Shown piece after piece: positions 43,669-53,258 of a stretch of DNA of 64,000 nucleotides. The notes under the pieces are model-generated. The model did not search any database. It was not told the origin of the DNA and worked only from the letters and a program-made list of their open reading frames with translations. The translations under genes and the position numbers were made by a program. Position 1 is the first letter of the stretch. Each line of letters starts with the position of its first letter. This DNA is from an uncultured Pelagibacteraceae bacterium (lineage in GTDB: Bacteria; Pseudomonadota; Alphaproteobacteria; Pelagibacterales; Pelagibacteraceae): positions 1 to 64,000 of the forward strand of contig CACARD010000004.1 of the NCBI GenBank assembly GCA_902534735.1, read 5' to 3'.

Positions 43669-44835
43669 TCATTTATCGAAAAAGTTAAAAAATTTTTCAA
43701 AGATTCCGTATTTTTTATTACTTATTTTTGGTAGTTCATAGTTTATCTTATGATTTTCCAGGCCACATTTGCAGATTTGAACATCTGACTCACTATAATA
43801 ATTAATTGACTTAAAACCAAATCTATCATGCAAATAGAAAGAATTATTTTTAAATAGTTTTGATCCTTCGCCAATCAAGAATAGATCAGAGCCTTTTAAG
43901 ACATTTTTACGATCATTAATATTTGATTTTTTAAATATTAAATCTATGATTTCCTGAACTCTGCACAAAATCACTTTTTTTAACAAATCTACTGAAATAT
44001 TTTTATTAATAATTTCATGAATAACCATCGTATCTTGTGACGTTTTATTTTTGTATGAAAATTCTGTGTCGGTTTTATTAAATGATTTTTTTAGTTTTTC
44101 TGCTTCCACTTCTGAAATCTTAAAAATTTTTGATATATCTATTGTGATATGATGTCCACCTATTGGGATTGTTTCGATTAATTTAAGTTTTTTATTTTCG
44201 AAAAAAAAGATTGAAGATCTTCTCAATCCAACATCTAAAAAGGTGGTTTTGTTTTCATTTAATTTTTTTACATATGATTGAGATTTTATATATGAAGAAC
44301 AAAATATATTTATTATATTTAAATTAAATTTAATAAAATTATCTTTTATTTTCTTTATAAACAATTTTGGAAAACATATTAATTTAAAGTCAACTTTTAA
44401 ATTATTATCTACTATTTTATCTTTAGGAAATTCTTCAAAAATTTTTTCGTCATCTATTATACATTTATCCATTATTATATGGGATAAATAATATTTATCA
44501 TAATTTGATTTAATTATTTGATTTAATTCTAATATTAAAGGCTCATATAATTTATTTATTTTTGAACTTCTATCTAAATTTTTTGTTAATGATATATCTA
44601 TTGTAAATAACTGGTCAGTATCTAAAATTAAAATAATATCTTCGATATGATCAGAAAAATTTTTTTCTGCTTTTTTTATAATTTTATTAATTGCCTCAAA
44701 ATGACTTTGTAAATTCTCGTTTGTGAATACTTTTATTGATTCTGAAAATTTTTCATCTAGGTTATTATCAAAAGATGCAAATCGAATTTTAGATGATCCA
44801 AAATCGATGACACTGAAATAACTGTTTTTACCCAT
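43669..44835 (-). CDS. ftsA: Divergent cell division protein FtsA
   Basis: Actin-fold motifs VIDFGSSKI, FLDVGLRRSSI, GGHHITIDIS; position after ftsQ; C-terminal amphipathic helix GIFEKFFNFFDK. Confidence 0.82.
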   Translation of the reverse strand: MGKNSYFSVIDFGSSKIRFASFDNNLDEKFSESIKVFTNENLQSHFEAINKIIKKAEKNFSDHIEDIILILDTDQLFTIDISLTKNLDRSSKINKLYEPLILELNQIIKSNYDKYYLSHIIMDKCIIDDEKIFEEFPKDKIVDNNLKVDFKLICFPKLFIKKIKDNFIKFNLNIINIFCSSYIKSQSYVKKLNENKTTFLDVGLRRSSIFFFENKKLKLIETIPIGGHHITIDISKIFKISEVEAEKLKKSFNKTDTEFSYKNKTSQDTMVIHEIINKNISVDLLKKVILCRVQEIIDLIFKKSNINDRKNVLKGSDLFLIGEGSKLFKNNSFYLHDRFGFKSINYYSESDVQICKCGLENHKINYELPKISNKKYGIFEKFFNFFDK

Positions 44836-45517
44836 TTCTTAAAATTAATCTATTTTTAATTCTTAAATCAATAATTGTGTTTGAATTTATATTGTTTTTT
44901 GATGTAAATTTTTTGAAAAGATTTATTGCTTCAGAAATGTTTTTATTAGGTAATTGAATTATAATATTATTTGCAAAATATAAGTCCCATCTTTTATTTT
45001 TATGAAAATAGTATCTAGTTATTCCATCTAAATCAATTTTTTGATTTAAAAGTTCTCTTTGAAGAAAAATGTAATCTTCTGGTTTAAATTTTCCAAAAAT
45101 AGTTGGTAATTTTTTTTTATTTGAAATTTGTTTTGCTATTATAAATTTTCCATTTTGACCTACAAAATATTTTTTTTGGTCTAGGTAGGTGATTGCAATT
45201 AAATTAGTTTGTTTAGTTTGAATATTAATAATTGAAGGATATTTTTTTTTGATACTTATGCTTTCAATAAAATTGAGTTTATCAAATTTTTCTAAAAGAA
45301 AATTTTTGTTTACAAAAAAAATATTTTCACCTAATAAAAAACTAGTATTTGATAATATATTGTCATTAATTTCTTTTTTAACATTTTCAACTTTAACTTC
45401 TCTAATCTTAAAAACATTTTTCAAATTACTTATTAAATTATTATTGAAGATTGTTGATATAAATAAAAATGAAACCAAATAAAAATATATTTTTTTTTTA
45501 TTTATTGATTGAAGCAT
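44828..45517 (-). CDS. ftsQ: Cell division protein FtsQ
   Basis: Position between ddl and ftsA; N-terminal TM; POTRA-like region; GQNGKFI. Confidence 0.8.
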   Translation of the reverse strand: MLQSINKKKIYFYLVSFLFISTIFNNNLISNLKNVFKIREVKVENVKKEINDNILSNTSFLLGENIFFVNKNFLLEKFDKLNFIESISIKKKYPSIINIQTKQTNLIAITYLDQKKYFVGQNGKFIIAKQISNKKKLPTIFGKFKPEDYIFLQRELLNQKIDLDGITRYYFHKNKRWDLYFANNIIIQLPNKNISEAINLFKKFTSKNNINSNTIIDLRIKNRLILRNG

Positions 45518-46418
45518 CTTCCAAAATTTTTATTATCAAATTTTTGAAAGTAATGTTATTAAAATTTGCTATTTCAGGCACAAGTGATAGTGAGGTCATT
45601 CCTGGTTGTGTGTTAGTTTCTAATAAATAAAAGGAGTTTTTATAATACCTAAAATCTGATCGTGTAACACCTCTACAATTTAAAATTTTATGTGCTTTTA
45701 GAGCAATTTTTGTTAATTCCTGATATTTTCTTTTTGAAATTTCCACAGGAATTATATGCTCCGTTCTTGCTTTTGGGTTATATTTGGCTTGATAATCATA
45801 AAATTTTCTAGTTGGTCTAAGCTCAATTGCTCCGAGCACTTTATTTTCTAAAATTGCAACTTGTATTTCTCTCCCAGGTATATATTTTTCTAATAAAACC
45901 TCTCCATATTCATTTAGATTTGTAAGAGTTTTCAAAATATTATTTTTGTTACATATAAAAACATTTACACTAGAGCCTTCATTAAGAGGTTTTACAACTA
46001 AAGGAAATCCAATCTTTTTTTGTAAATTATTTATTAATTTCAATTTGTTTATATTATTTCTGTAAGAGAATTTAAGATACTTAGGTGTCAAAATGTTGTT
46101 TTTAATAAATATTTTTTTTGACAGTTCCTTATCTATTGCTAAAGAAGACGATAATACGCCTGAATGAGTATATTTTACTTTTTCAGATTCTAAAATTGCT
46201 TGAATATAGCCATCTTCTCCATATCTCCCATGCAATAAATTTAATACTATATTTGGATTAAAGTTTCTTAATACTTGAACAAATTTACCATCAGGATTTA
46301 CTACCTTAATTTTATATTTTTTATCTTTATTTAATTCTGAGTAAACGCTTTTTGCAGTTTGTATACTAACTTCTTTTTCTTTTGAATATCCACCCGCCAA
46401 AATTAGAATTTTTTTCAT
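45498..46418 (-). CDS. ddl: D-alanine--D-alanine ligase
   Basis: LAGGYSKEKEVSIQTAKSV; LLHGRYGEDGYIQAILE; ETNTQPGMTSLSLVPE. Confidence 0.95.
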   Translation of the reverse strand: MKKILILAGGYSKEKEVSIQTAKSVYSELNKDKKYKIKVVNPDGKFVQVLRNFNPNIVLNLLHGRYGEDGYIQAILESEKVKYTHSGVLSSSLAIDKELSKKIFIKNNILTPKYLKFSYRNNINKLKLINNLQKKIGFPLVVKPLNEGSSVNVFICNKNNILKTLTNLNEYGEVLLEKYIPGREIQVAILENKVLGAIELRPTRKFYDYQAKYNPKARTEHIIPVEISKRKYQELTKIALKAHKILNCRGVTRSDFRYYKNSFYLLETNTQPGMTSLSLVPEIANFNNITFKNLIIKILEDASINK

Positions 46419-47326
46419 TATTCTATAATTTTGATTTCTAAATTAATATTAATCCCAGTTTTATCTTTAACATTTTTTTTTACAAAATTTATTAAAGAGT
46501 TCATTTCTTCAAATGACGCGTTTTTTTTATTAATAAAAAAATTTGAGTGTTTTTTTGATATACTAGCATCTCCAAAACTTATATTTTCTGGAACTGATTC
46601 TTTTATTAGTTCCCAAGCTTTTTTTGTTGTTTGATCGATTGGGTTTTTAAAAGTACTACCGCCAGTCTTAATTTTTGAGGGTTGAGAATTATTTTTTTTT
46701 ATCGCCAATTCTTCCATCAAATTTTTTATTTTACTTTTATTTAATAAATCACCTTTAAAAGTAGCACTTAAAAAAATTAAATTTTCGTTTAATTCTATTT
46801 TTCTATACTGAAATTTAATTTTTTTAGATGGGATAACTTTTATATTTCCCTTTGTATCTATACATTGCAAAGAGATTAATTTGTCTTTAAATTCTGTCCC
46901 AAAACATCCAGAATTCATTTGAAGACCTCCTCCAACCGAACCAGGAATGCAGTACATAAATTCAAAACCACTTATTCCATTCTCTAGTGCAAATTCTGAA
47001 AGTTTTTTTTGTGAGCAAGCTGAGCCTGCTATTATTGTGTCTGGTTTTAATTTTGATAATGTACTAAAATTGTGGCTAAGTTTGATTATTACTCCTTCAT
47101 AAGTATTATCTTTAAATAACACATTTGATCCCATTCCTAATATAAACATTTTTCCTCTATTATTATACAGTTTTAGGAATTCCTTTAATTCTATAAGATT
47201 TTTTGGTTTAAAAAAGATTTTTGATTTACCCCCTATATTAAACCAATTAAGTTTTTTGATATTAGTATTAAAAAACAGATCTGCATTATATTTACTTTTA
47301 AAATCTTCAATATCTTTTAATTCCAT
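46418..47326 (-). CDS. murB: UDP-N-acetylenolpyruvoylglucosamine reductase
   Basis: NTNIKKLNWFNIGGKSKIF; FEFMYCIPGSVGGGLQMNSGCFG; GGSTFKNP. Confidence 0.95.
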   Translation of the reverse strand: MELKDIEDFKSKYNADLFFNTNIKKLNWFNIGGKSKIFFKPKNLIELKEFLKLYNNRGKMFILGMGSNVLFKDNTYEGVIIKLSHNFSTLSKLKPDTIIAGSACSQKKLSEFALENGISGFEFMYCIPGSVGGGLQMNSGCFGTEFKDKLISLQCIDTKGNIKVIPSKKIKFQYRKIELNENLIFLSATFKGDLLNKSKIKNLMEELAIKKNNSQPSKIKTGGSTFKNPIDQTTKKAWELIKESVPENISFGDASISKKHSNFFINKKNASFEEMNSLINFVKKNVKDKTGININLEIKIIE

Positions 47327-47327
47327 A

Positions 47328-48710
47328 TCAATTAAGATTTCTTACCCAATTTGTTATAGATCCAGCACCCATAGCAATAAAAATTTTATTTCCGAATGCA
47401 ATATTTTTAGTAATTTTTTTTAAATCTATTTCATTTTTAAGCATTATCAGATTAACTTTAGAATTTTTTGCAATTAATTTTGCAAATGAAGTGTATGAAA
47501 ATCCTAATTTTATAGTTTCACTAGCTTTATAAATTGGACAAAGTAAAACTGTGTTTGCATTTTTAAAGCATTTAGAAAATTCAATTTTTAAATTTTTTAC
47601 TCTTGAAATTCTATGCGGTTGAAAAATACAAACTATTTCTTCTTTATTATATACTTTACTGACACCATCTAACACTGATGAAATTTCAGTTGGATGATGA
47701 GCGTAGTCATCGAAAAATGGCACTTTATTAATTTCAAATAAGAAATTAAATCTTCTCTGGACTCCGTTAAAGTTTTTGAGACCTAATTTAATTATTTTAT
47801 CTGATACACCAATTGAAAAAGCTACTGCCAATGCAGATGTTGCATTTTTAATATTATGCAAACCTAACAAAGGTATTGAAATATTTTTTATAATTTTTGT
47901 TTTGCCCGGTATTTTTATTTTAATATTAAATTTTGAATAATATTTATTCTGAATTATATTGAAAATATGAAAATTTGATTTCTTATTTAAACCAAATGTA
48001 TAGTAATTGTTATTTTTAATTTTTGGTAAAATATTTTTTACATTTTTGTCATCTAAACACAGAAAAGCCTTTCCGAAAGATGGTGTTTTATCAATAAATT
48101 CTATGAATTTATTTTTTAAATTTTTCATAGTTCTGTAATAATCCAAGTGTTCATTGTCAATGTTGGTTATTATTGAATAATTAAAAGGTATTTGAAGAAA
48201 ACTTCCATCCGACTCATCTGATTCAACTAAACTCCAATCACTTTTTCCTAATTTTGCCGAACTTCCTATTGAATTCAAAACACCGCCGTTAATTATTGTC
48301 GGATCTAATTTTGCATAATTCAAAATATTTGACAAAATTGATGTTGTTGTTGTTTTGCCGTGTGATCCTGTCACAACAATATTTTTCATTAAAGAAACTA
48401 TATGACCTAACAATTCTCCTCTTTTATATATTGGAAGGTTTAATTTTTCAGCATGTCTGTATTCTGGATTTGATTTTTTTATAGCTGATGAAACGACTAA
48501 TACAGTACAATTTTTTATATTTTGCTTATTATGATTTAAATAAATTGGAATTTTTCTTTTTCTTAGTAAATTAAGATTTTTATTATCTGATTTGTCACTT
48601 CCTTGTATTTTAAAGCCTAAACTATCCATTATTAATGCTAAACCACTCATACCAATACCACCAATTCCAACAAAATGAATTAGTTCAGTTTTTCCGATAT
48701 TAATTTTCAT
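47328..48710 (-). CDS. murC: UDP-N-acetylmuramate--L-alanine ligase
   Basis: HFVGIGGIGMSGLA; VTGSHGKTTTTS; FDDYAHHPTEI. Confidence 0.97.
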   Translation of the reverse strand: MKINIGKTELIHFVGIGGIGMSGLALIMDSLGFKIQGSDKSDNKNLNLLRKRKIPIYLNHNKQNIKNCTVLVVSSAIKKSNPEYRHAEKLNLPIYKRGELLGHIVSLMKNIVVTGSHGKTTTTSILSNILNYAKLDPTIINGGVLNSIGSSAKLGKSDWSLVESDESDGSFLQIPFNYSIITNIDNEHLDYYRTMKNLKNKFIEFIDKTPSFGKAFLCLDDKNVKNILPKIKNNNYYTFGLNKKSNFHIFNIIQNKYYSKFNIKIKIPGKTKIIKNISIPLLGLHNIKNATSALAVAFSIGVSDKIIKLGLKNFNGVQRRFNFLFEINKVPFFDDYAHHPTEISSVLDGVSKVYNKEEIVCIFQPHRISRVKNLKIEFSKCFKNANTVLLCPIYKASETIKLGFSYTSFAKLIAKNSKVNLIMLKNEIDLKKITKNIAFGNKIFIAMGAGSITNWVRNLN

Positions 48711-49776
48711 CTATAATTTCTATAATCTTTTTGTTTATATTATTCCAAGTATTTTTTTTAGTAATTTCCTCAAGATTTTTAAATTTTTCGTTGTAATTTT
48801 TATATTCGTTAAATATTTCAAATATCATCTTTGAAAATTTTTTAAATTCGAATTCCTTTTGTTTTATTAACCAACAACAATTTTTTTTATAGTAAAATTC
48901 TGAATTATAGAATTGGTGATTATCTCTTGCAGATGGTAGAGGTATTGAAATAAACGGTATGTTTAAGAATGAAAGTTCACTTAGTGTGCTTGCACCTCCT
49001 CTGGTAATTGCTAGATCTATACCATTGTAGAGTTCATGACTATCATTGGTAAATTCAATAAATTTGTAGCTTATATTTGATTTTTCATATTTATTTTTTA
49101 TTGAAGATAAATTATTAATATTTGATATTTGTTGTATAACTTCGAAATTTCGTTTTTTTGAAATTTCAATAATTAATTCAGTAATATTTTCGTCAAAAAA
49201 CGATGCACCCTGACTGCCACCGATGATGAGAATTTTTTTTATTTCCTTTTTTAAATTAATTTTATTTTTTTCTAAGTTATATATTTCTTTTTTTAAAATA
49301 GGTTTGACTATAACTTTTTTAGAATTATATTTTATTGGAAAGTTTCTTAAGTTTTCATCGTAACAAATTATCTTTGTTGAAAATTTTAAAGCAAAGCGGT
49401 TAGATCTACCTAAAACACTATTAGGCTCAAATAAGAAAACTTTTTTTTTTAATATAAATGCAGCTAAGCTAAATGGAAATGTCATGTACCCACCAGTACT
49501 AATAACAATATTTGTCTTATTATTTTTTAAAAATCTAATAGATTGAAAAATGTTTAGAAAATATTTTAAAATATTTATTGGAAGTAAATAAGGTTTTAAA
49601 AATAAATTAGGTACATCTATTAATTCATATTTAAATTTTTCAGTATTTATATATTTACTTCCTCTCAAATCAGATACCATTTTTACAGAAAATTTATTTT
49701 TCAAATGTTCAAACAAAGAGGTAGATGGTACTACGTGGCCACCAGAACCACCTGTTACTATAAGTATATTTTTCAT
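48700..49776 (-). CDS. murG: UDP-GlcNAc:lipid I N-acetylglucosaminyltransferase
   Basis: TGGSGGHVVPS; ILIIGGSQGASFFDE; ITRGGASTLSEL. Confidence 0.96.
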   Translation of the reverse strand: MKNILIVTGGSGGHVVPSTSLFEHLKNKFSVKMVSDLRGSKYINTEKFKYELIDVPNLFLKPYLLPINILKYFLNIFQSIRFLKNNKTNIVISTGGYMTFPFSLAAFILKKKVFLFEPNSVLGRSNRFALKFSTKIICYDENLRNFPIKYNSKKVIVKPILKKEIYNLEKNKINLKKEIKKILIIGGSQGASFFDENITELIIEISKKRNFEVIQQISNINNLSSIKNKYEKSNISYKFIEFTNDSHELYNGIDLAITRGGASTLSELSFLNIPFISIPLPSARDNHQFYNSEFYYKKNCCWLIKQKEFEFKKFSKMIFEIFNEYKNYNEKFKNLEEITKKNTWNNINKKIIEIIDEN

Positions 49777-49777
49777 A

Positions 49778-50887
49778 CTAATTTAATTTTCTCTTCGTCA
49801 AATTTAATATTATTCCAGTTAAAATTGATGTTCCAACTATTGAAGAACCACCATAACTAATAAATGGCATTGTCATTCCTGTAGTAGGAAGCATTCTTAT
49901 GTTTACGCCAATATGAATAAAAGTTTGCAATAGTATTATTGAAATACTTCCAACTAATATAAGTTTAAAATTATTATTTTTTGTAAAATTTATTTTTTTT
50001 AAAACTCTATAAGATAGTATTAAATAAAGTAATATTATACCTATTAAGATAATGACTCCAAATTCTTCTGCAATTACAGAAATTATATAATCTGTATGTG
50101 CTTCTGGTATTCTTGAATTTAAAGTTCCTTCACCTATTCCTTTACCAAAAAAACTTCCACTGGATATTGCATCGCTTGCTTTATCAGCCTGGTAATTATT
50201 ACCGCTAGAATTATCTAAAAATGACATTAATCTTATTCTTATGTATTCAAACTTTGGCACCAAAAAGACTAAAAATAAAGTTAATGAACCCACAGCTAAT
50301 AATGAAATTGCGAAAATTAATAAATTTATTCCTGAAACAAAAATAATGGCAAGCCAAACAGATATTATTAATAATGTTTGTCCTAAGTCTGGTTGAGATA
50401 AGAGTAAAATTATAATTGGCACTAAAACGACTGAACTCAAGAGATATTTTATATAAAGGTTTTTTTTTTCTAATGATATTATTAGTGAAATAACAATAAC
50501 AAAAAAAGGTTTTAAAGTTTCAATAGGTTGAAACCTAGGTAATGAGCCAACATCTAACCATCTCTTTGACCCTTTGACCTCCACTCCTATTAAGGGAACT
50601 AAGAATAAACTTATAAATGTGATAACAAATAGTACGACTGATAACCTAATTAAAATTTTTTGATCTAGTAGAGATAAAAATAAAATTAAACATATTCCTA
50701 TTAAAACAAAAATTAAATGTTTTAAAAAAAAATAGTAAGAATTTGTGTTTAATTTATCTGATGCAATTATTGAAGTTGAAACTAAAGAAAAAAATAATCC
50801 TAGTGAAAATAATAGACTTATTATCAAAAAAATTGTTTTATCGATGTTTTTCCACCAATCATAAAATGTATCAAAATATTTGTTCAT
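49778..50887 (-). CDS. ftsW: Lipid II polymerase / division protein FtsW
   Basis: Polytopic SEDS protein; KGSKRWLDVG; PEAHTDYIISVIAEEFG; PTTGMTMPFISYGGSS. Confidence 0.95.
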   Translation of the reverse strand: MNKYFDTFYDWWKNIDKTIFLIISLLFSLGLFFSLVSTSIIASDKLNTNSYYFFLKHLIFVLIGICLILFLSLLDQKILIRLSVVLFVITFISLFLVPLIGVEVKGSKRWLDVGSLPRFQPIETLKPFFVIVISLIISLEKKNLYIKYLLSSVVLVPIIILLLSQPDLGQTLLIISVWLAIIFVSGINLLIFAISLLAVGSLTLFLVFLVPKFEYIRIRLMSFLDNSSGNNYQADKASDAISSGSFFGKGIGEGTLNSRIPEAHTDYIISVIAEEFGVIILIGIILLYLILSYRVLKKINFTKNNNFKLILVGSISIILLQTFIHIGVNIRMLPTTGMTMPFISYGGSSIVGTSILTGIILNLTKRKLN

Positions 50888-52173
50888 TCAATTGGTAAAT
50901 ATCTTTTAATTAACATATTGAATTGTCTACCTCTTTCTTCAAAATTTTTGTATTGATCAAATGATGCAGCCGACGGGCTAAATAAAACTGTAACTTTTGT
51001 TCTTATCTCCTTAAGGTTTGGAATTTTTTTAAGAATATTTCTCAGATCTTTTGATAGATTAACTTTAATTTTATTTTTAAATAGTTTTAGGAAAACTTGT
51101 CTATCTTTCCCGTAAATATACGCTTCTAAATTTTTAAAATACTTTTTATTTAAATTAAATTTGTCACCCTTTTTAAATAATCCTCCCAAAATCCATATAA
51201 TTTTTTCATTAGATTCTAAAAATGGAACAGTAGAGGATAATGTTGTTGACTTTGAGTCGTTTATTATTTTTAAATATTTTGATTTATGGATTACTTCCTG
51301 TCTAAATTTCAAAGGTTTAAATTTATTAATAGTTTTTATTACAGTTTTTAAATTAAGTTTCATATGTTTTGATAGCTCAAATAAAAAATTTAAATTTTGA
51401 AAATTTGTTGAATTTTTAAAATTATCATTACTTAATTTATTTTTTAAATATGCATACTTATTTTTACTTACATATATTATTTTGGATTTTATATTTTTAG
51501 TTCTTAATAAGTCTTTCAATAAATTAGTGTTTGTTATTATTGCTACATCATTTTCGTTTTGTCTTATTACACATTTTAATTTTGATAATACATAATTTTT
51601 CATTGTATTATGCCTTTCTAAATGATCTGGAGAAATATTGATGATTATAGAAAATTTTGATTTGAAATACCTACTATAAGCTAGCTGATAAGAAGAAGCC
51701 TCAATAACAAAGATAGTATTTTTGGTAACTCTTTTTTCCTCTAAAATAGGATTTCCAATATTTCCAGTTAGCCTAGTATCATAATGATGTTTCTTTAAAA
51801 TATCATAAAGTAACTTACTTGTGGTTGACTTTCCGTTCGTACCAGTGATCGTGATTGTTAAAACTTCAGGGTTAAATTTATAAAAAATATCAAAATCAGT
51901 AATAACTTTTTTTTGGTTCTTTTTTAAATAATTTGATAACTGGCATTTATTTATATTAATACCAGGACTTATAACTATATAATCAAAATTATTATTTAAT
52001 AATTTTGATTTAGAAATAAAAAATTTTTTATATTTATTTTTAATTTTTTTCTTATCATCATCGAAAATAAAACACCTATTTTTCTTATTTAAATATTTTA
52101 ATGATGAAATTCCAGATTTTCCAAAACCATAAATTAAAAAATTTTTACTTAACGTTTCATTTTTTAATTTCAT
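50884..52173 (-). CDS. murD: UDP-N-acetylmuramoylalanine--D-glutamate ligase
   Basis: YGFGKSGISSL; ITGTNGKSTTSKLL; NISPDHLERH; INDSKSTT. Confidence 0.95.
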   Translation of the reverse strand: MKLKNETLSKNFLIYGFGKSGISSLKYLNKKNRCFIFDDDKKKIKNKYKKFFISKSKLLNNNFDYIVISPGININKCQLSNYLKKNQKKVITDFDIFYKFNPEVLTITITGTNGKSTTSKLLYDILKKHHYDTRLTGNIGNPILEEKRVTKNTIFVIEASSYQLAYSRYFKSKFSIIINISPDHLERHNTMKNYVLSKLKCVIRQNENDVAIITNTNLLKDLLRTKNIKSKIIYVSKNKYAYLKNKLSNDNFKNSTNFQNLNFLFELSKHMKLNLKTVIKTINKFKPLKFRQEVIHKSKYLKIINDSKSTTLSSTVPFLESNEKIIWILGGLFKKGDKFNLNKKYFKNLEAYIYGKDRQVFLKLFKNKIKVNLSKDLRNILKKIPNLKEIRTKVTVLFSPSAASFDQYKNFEERGRQFNMLIKRYLPIE

Positions 52174-53258
52174 TATCTAAGTTTCAAAGTAGCTAATCCA
52201 ATCATTGCTAGAATAATAGAAATTATCCAAAATCTAATTACAACCGTTGACTCTGGCCATCCTTTTTTTTCAAAATGATGGTGTATTGGAGCCATTTTAA
52301 ATATTCTTTTACCTGTTAATTTATAGGAAATAACTTGAACTATTACAGAAACAGCTTCTAAAACAAACAATCCGCCTGTTATTGCTAACACAATTTCGTG
52401 CTTAGTTATTATACCAACCGCTCCCAGTGAACCACCTAATGATAAAGATCCAGTGTCTCCCATAAAAATTTTTGCTGGAGGTGCATTAAACCATAAAAAA
52501 CCTAAACAAGCTCCAATTATTGATCCACAAAAAATCGAAGCTTCTCCTACGCCTTCTATGTATGCGATCTGAAGATAATCAGAAAAAATTATGTTACCAG
52601 AGACGTAACTAATAAATGCAAAACAAGCGGCAACTAACATAACAGGAACTGTTGCTAATCCGTCTAAACCATCTGTTAAATTAACTGCATTTGAAGCTCC
52701 AACTAATATGAACATATAAAAAGGTATAAAAAACCAGCCAAGATTGATTACTAAGTTTTTGAAAAAAGGAAAATATAGATTGTTTATTTGATCAGAATTA
52801 CTTGTGATATAAAGTATAAATATACCAATCAAGGCTAAAATAATTTGTAGAGAGAACTTAAATTTAGAAGAAATTCCATGCGAACTTTTTAACTTTATTT
52901 TTTTATAATCGTCATAAGCTCCCAATAAGCCAAAAGAAGCTGCAATAAATATTAAAAACCAATTGTAAGTATTTGATAAGTCACCCCATAGCAATACTCC
53001 TGAAAAAACACCTAGTAATATTATTAGCCCTCCCATTGTAGGTGTTCCAATTTTTCTAATTATATGATCGCTAGGTCCATCTTCTCTGATTGGATTATGA
53101 ATCTGTTTTGAAGAAAAAAAATTAATTAATGGGTTTCCAACTAAAAAAACAACAACCATAGCTGTAAACATAGAAAGACCAGTTCTTACTGTTAAATATT
53201 TAAAAACATTCAAAAAACTAAATTGATCTACTAGAATTGAAAAAAGTTCAAACAACAT
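52173..53258 (-). CDS. mraY: Phospho-N-acetylmuramoyl-pentapeptide transferase
   Basis: GTPTMGGLIIL; NAVNLTDGLDGLA; FMGDTGSLSLGG; APIHHHFEKKGWPE. Confidence 0.97.
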   Translation of the reverse strand: MLFELFSILVDQFSFLNVFKYLTVRTGLSMFTAMVVVFLVGNPLINFFSSKQIHNPIREDGPSDHIIRKIGTPTMGGLIILLGVFSGVLLWGDLSNTYNWFLIFIAASFGLLGAYDDYKKIKLKSSHGISSKFKFSLQIILALIGIFILYITSNSDQINNLYFPFFKNLVINLGWFFIPFYMFILVGASNAVNLTDGLDGLATVPVMLVAACFAFISYVSGNIIFSDYLQIAYIEGVGEASIFCGSIIGACLGFLWFNAPPAKIFMGDTGSLSLGGSLGAVGIITKHEIVLAITGGLFVLEAVSVIVQVISYKLTGKRIFKMAPIHHHFEKKGWPESTVVIRFWIISIILAMIGLATLKLR

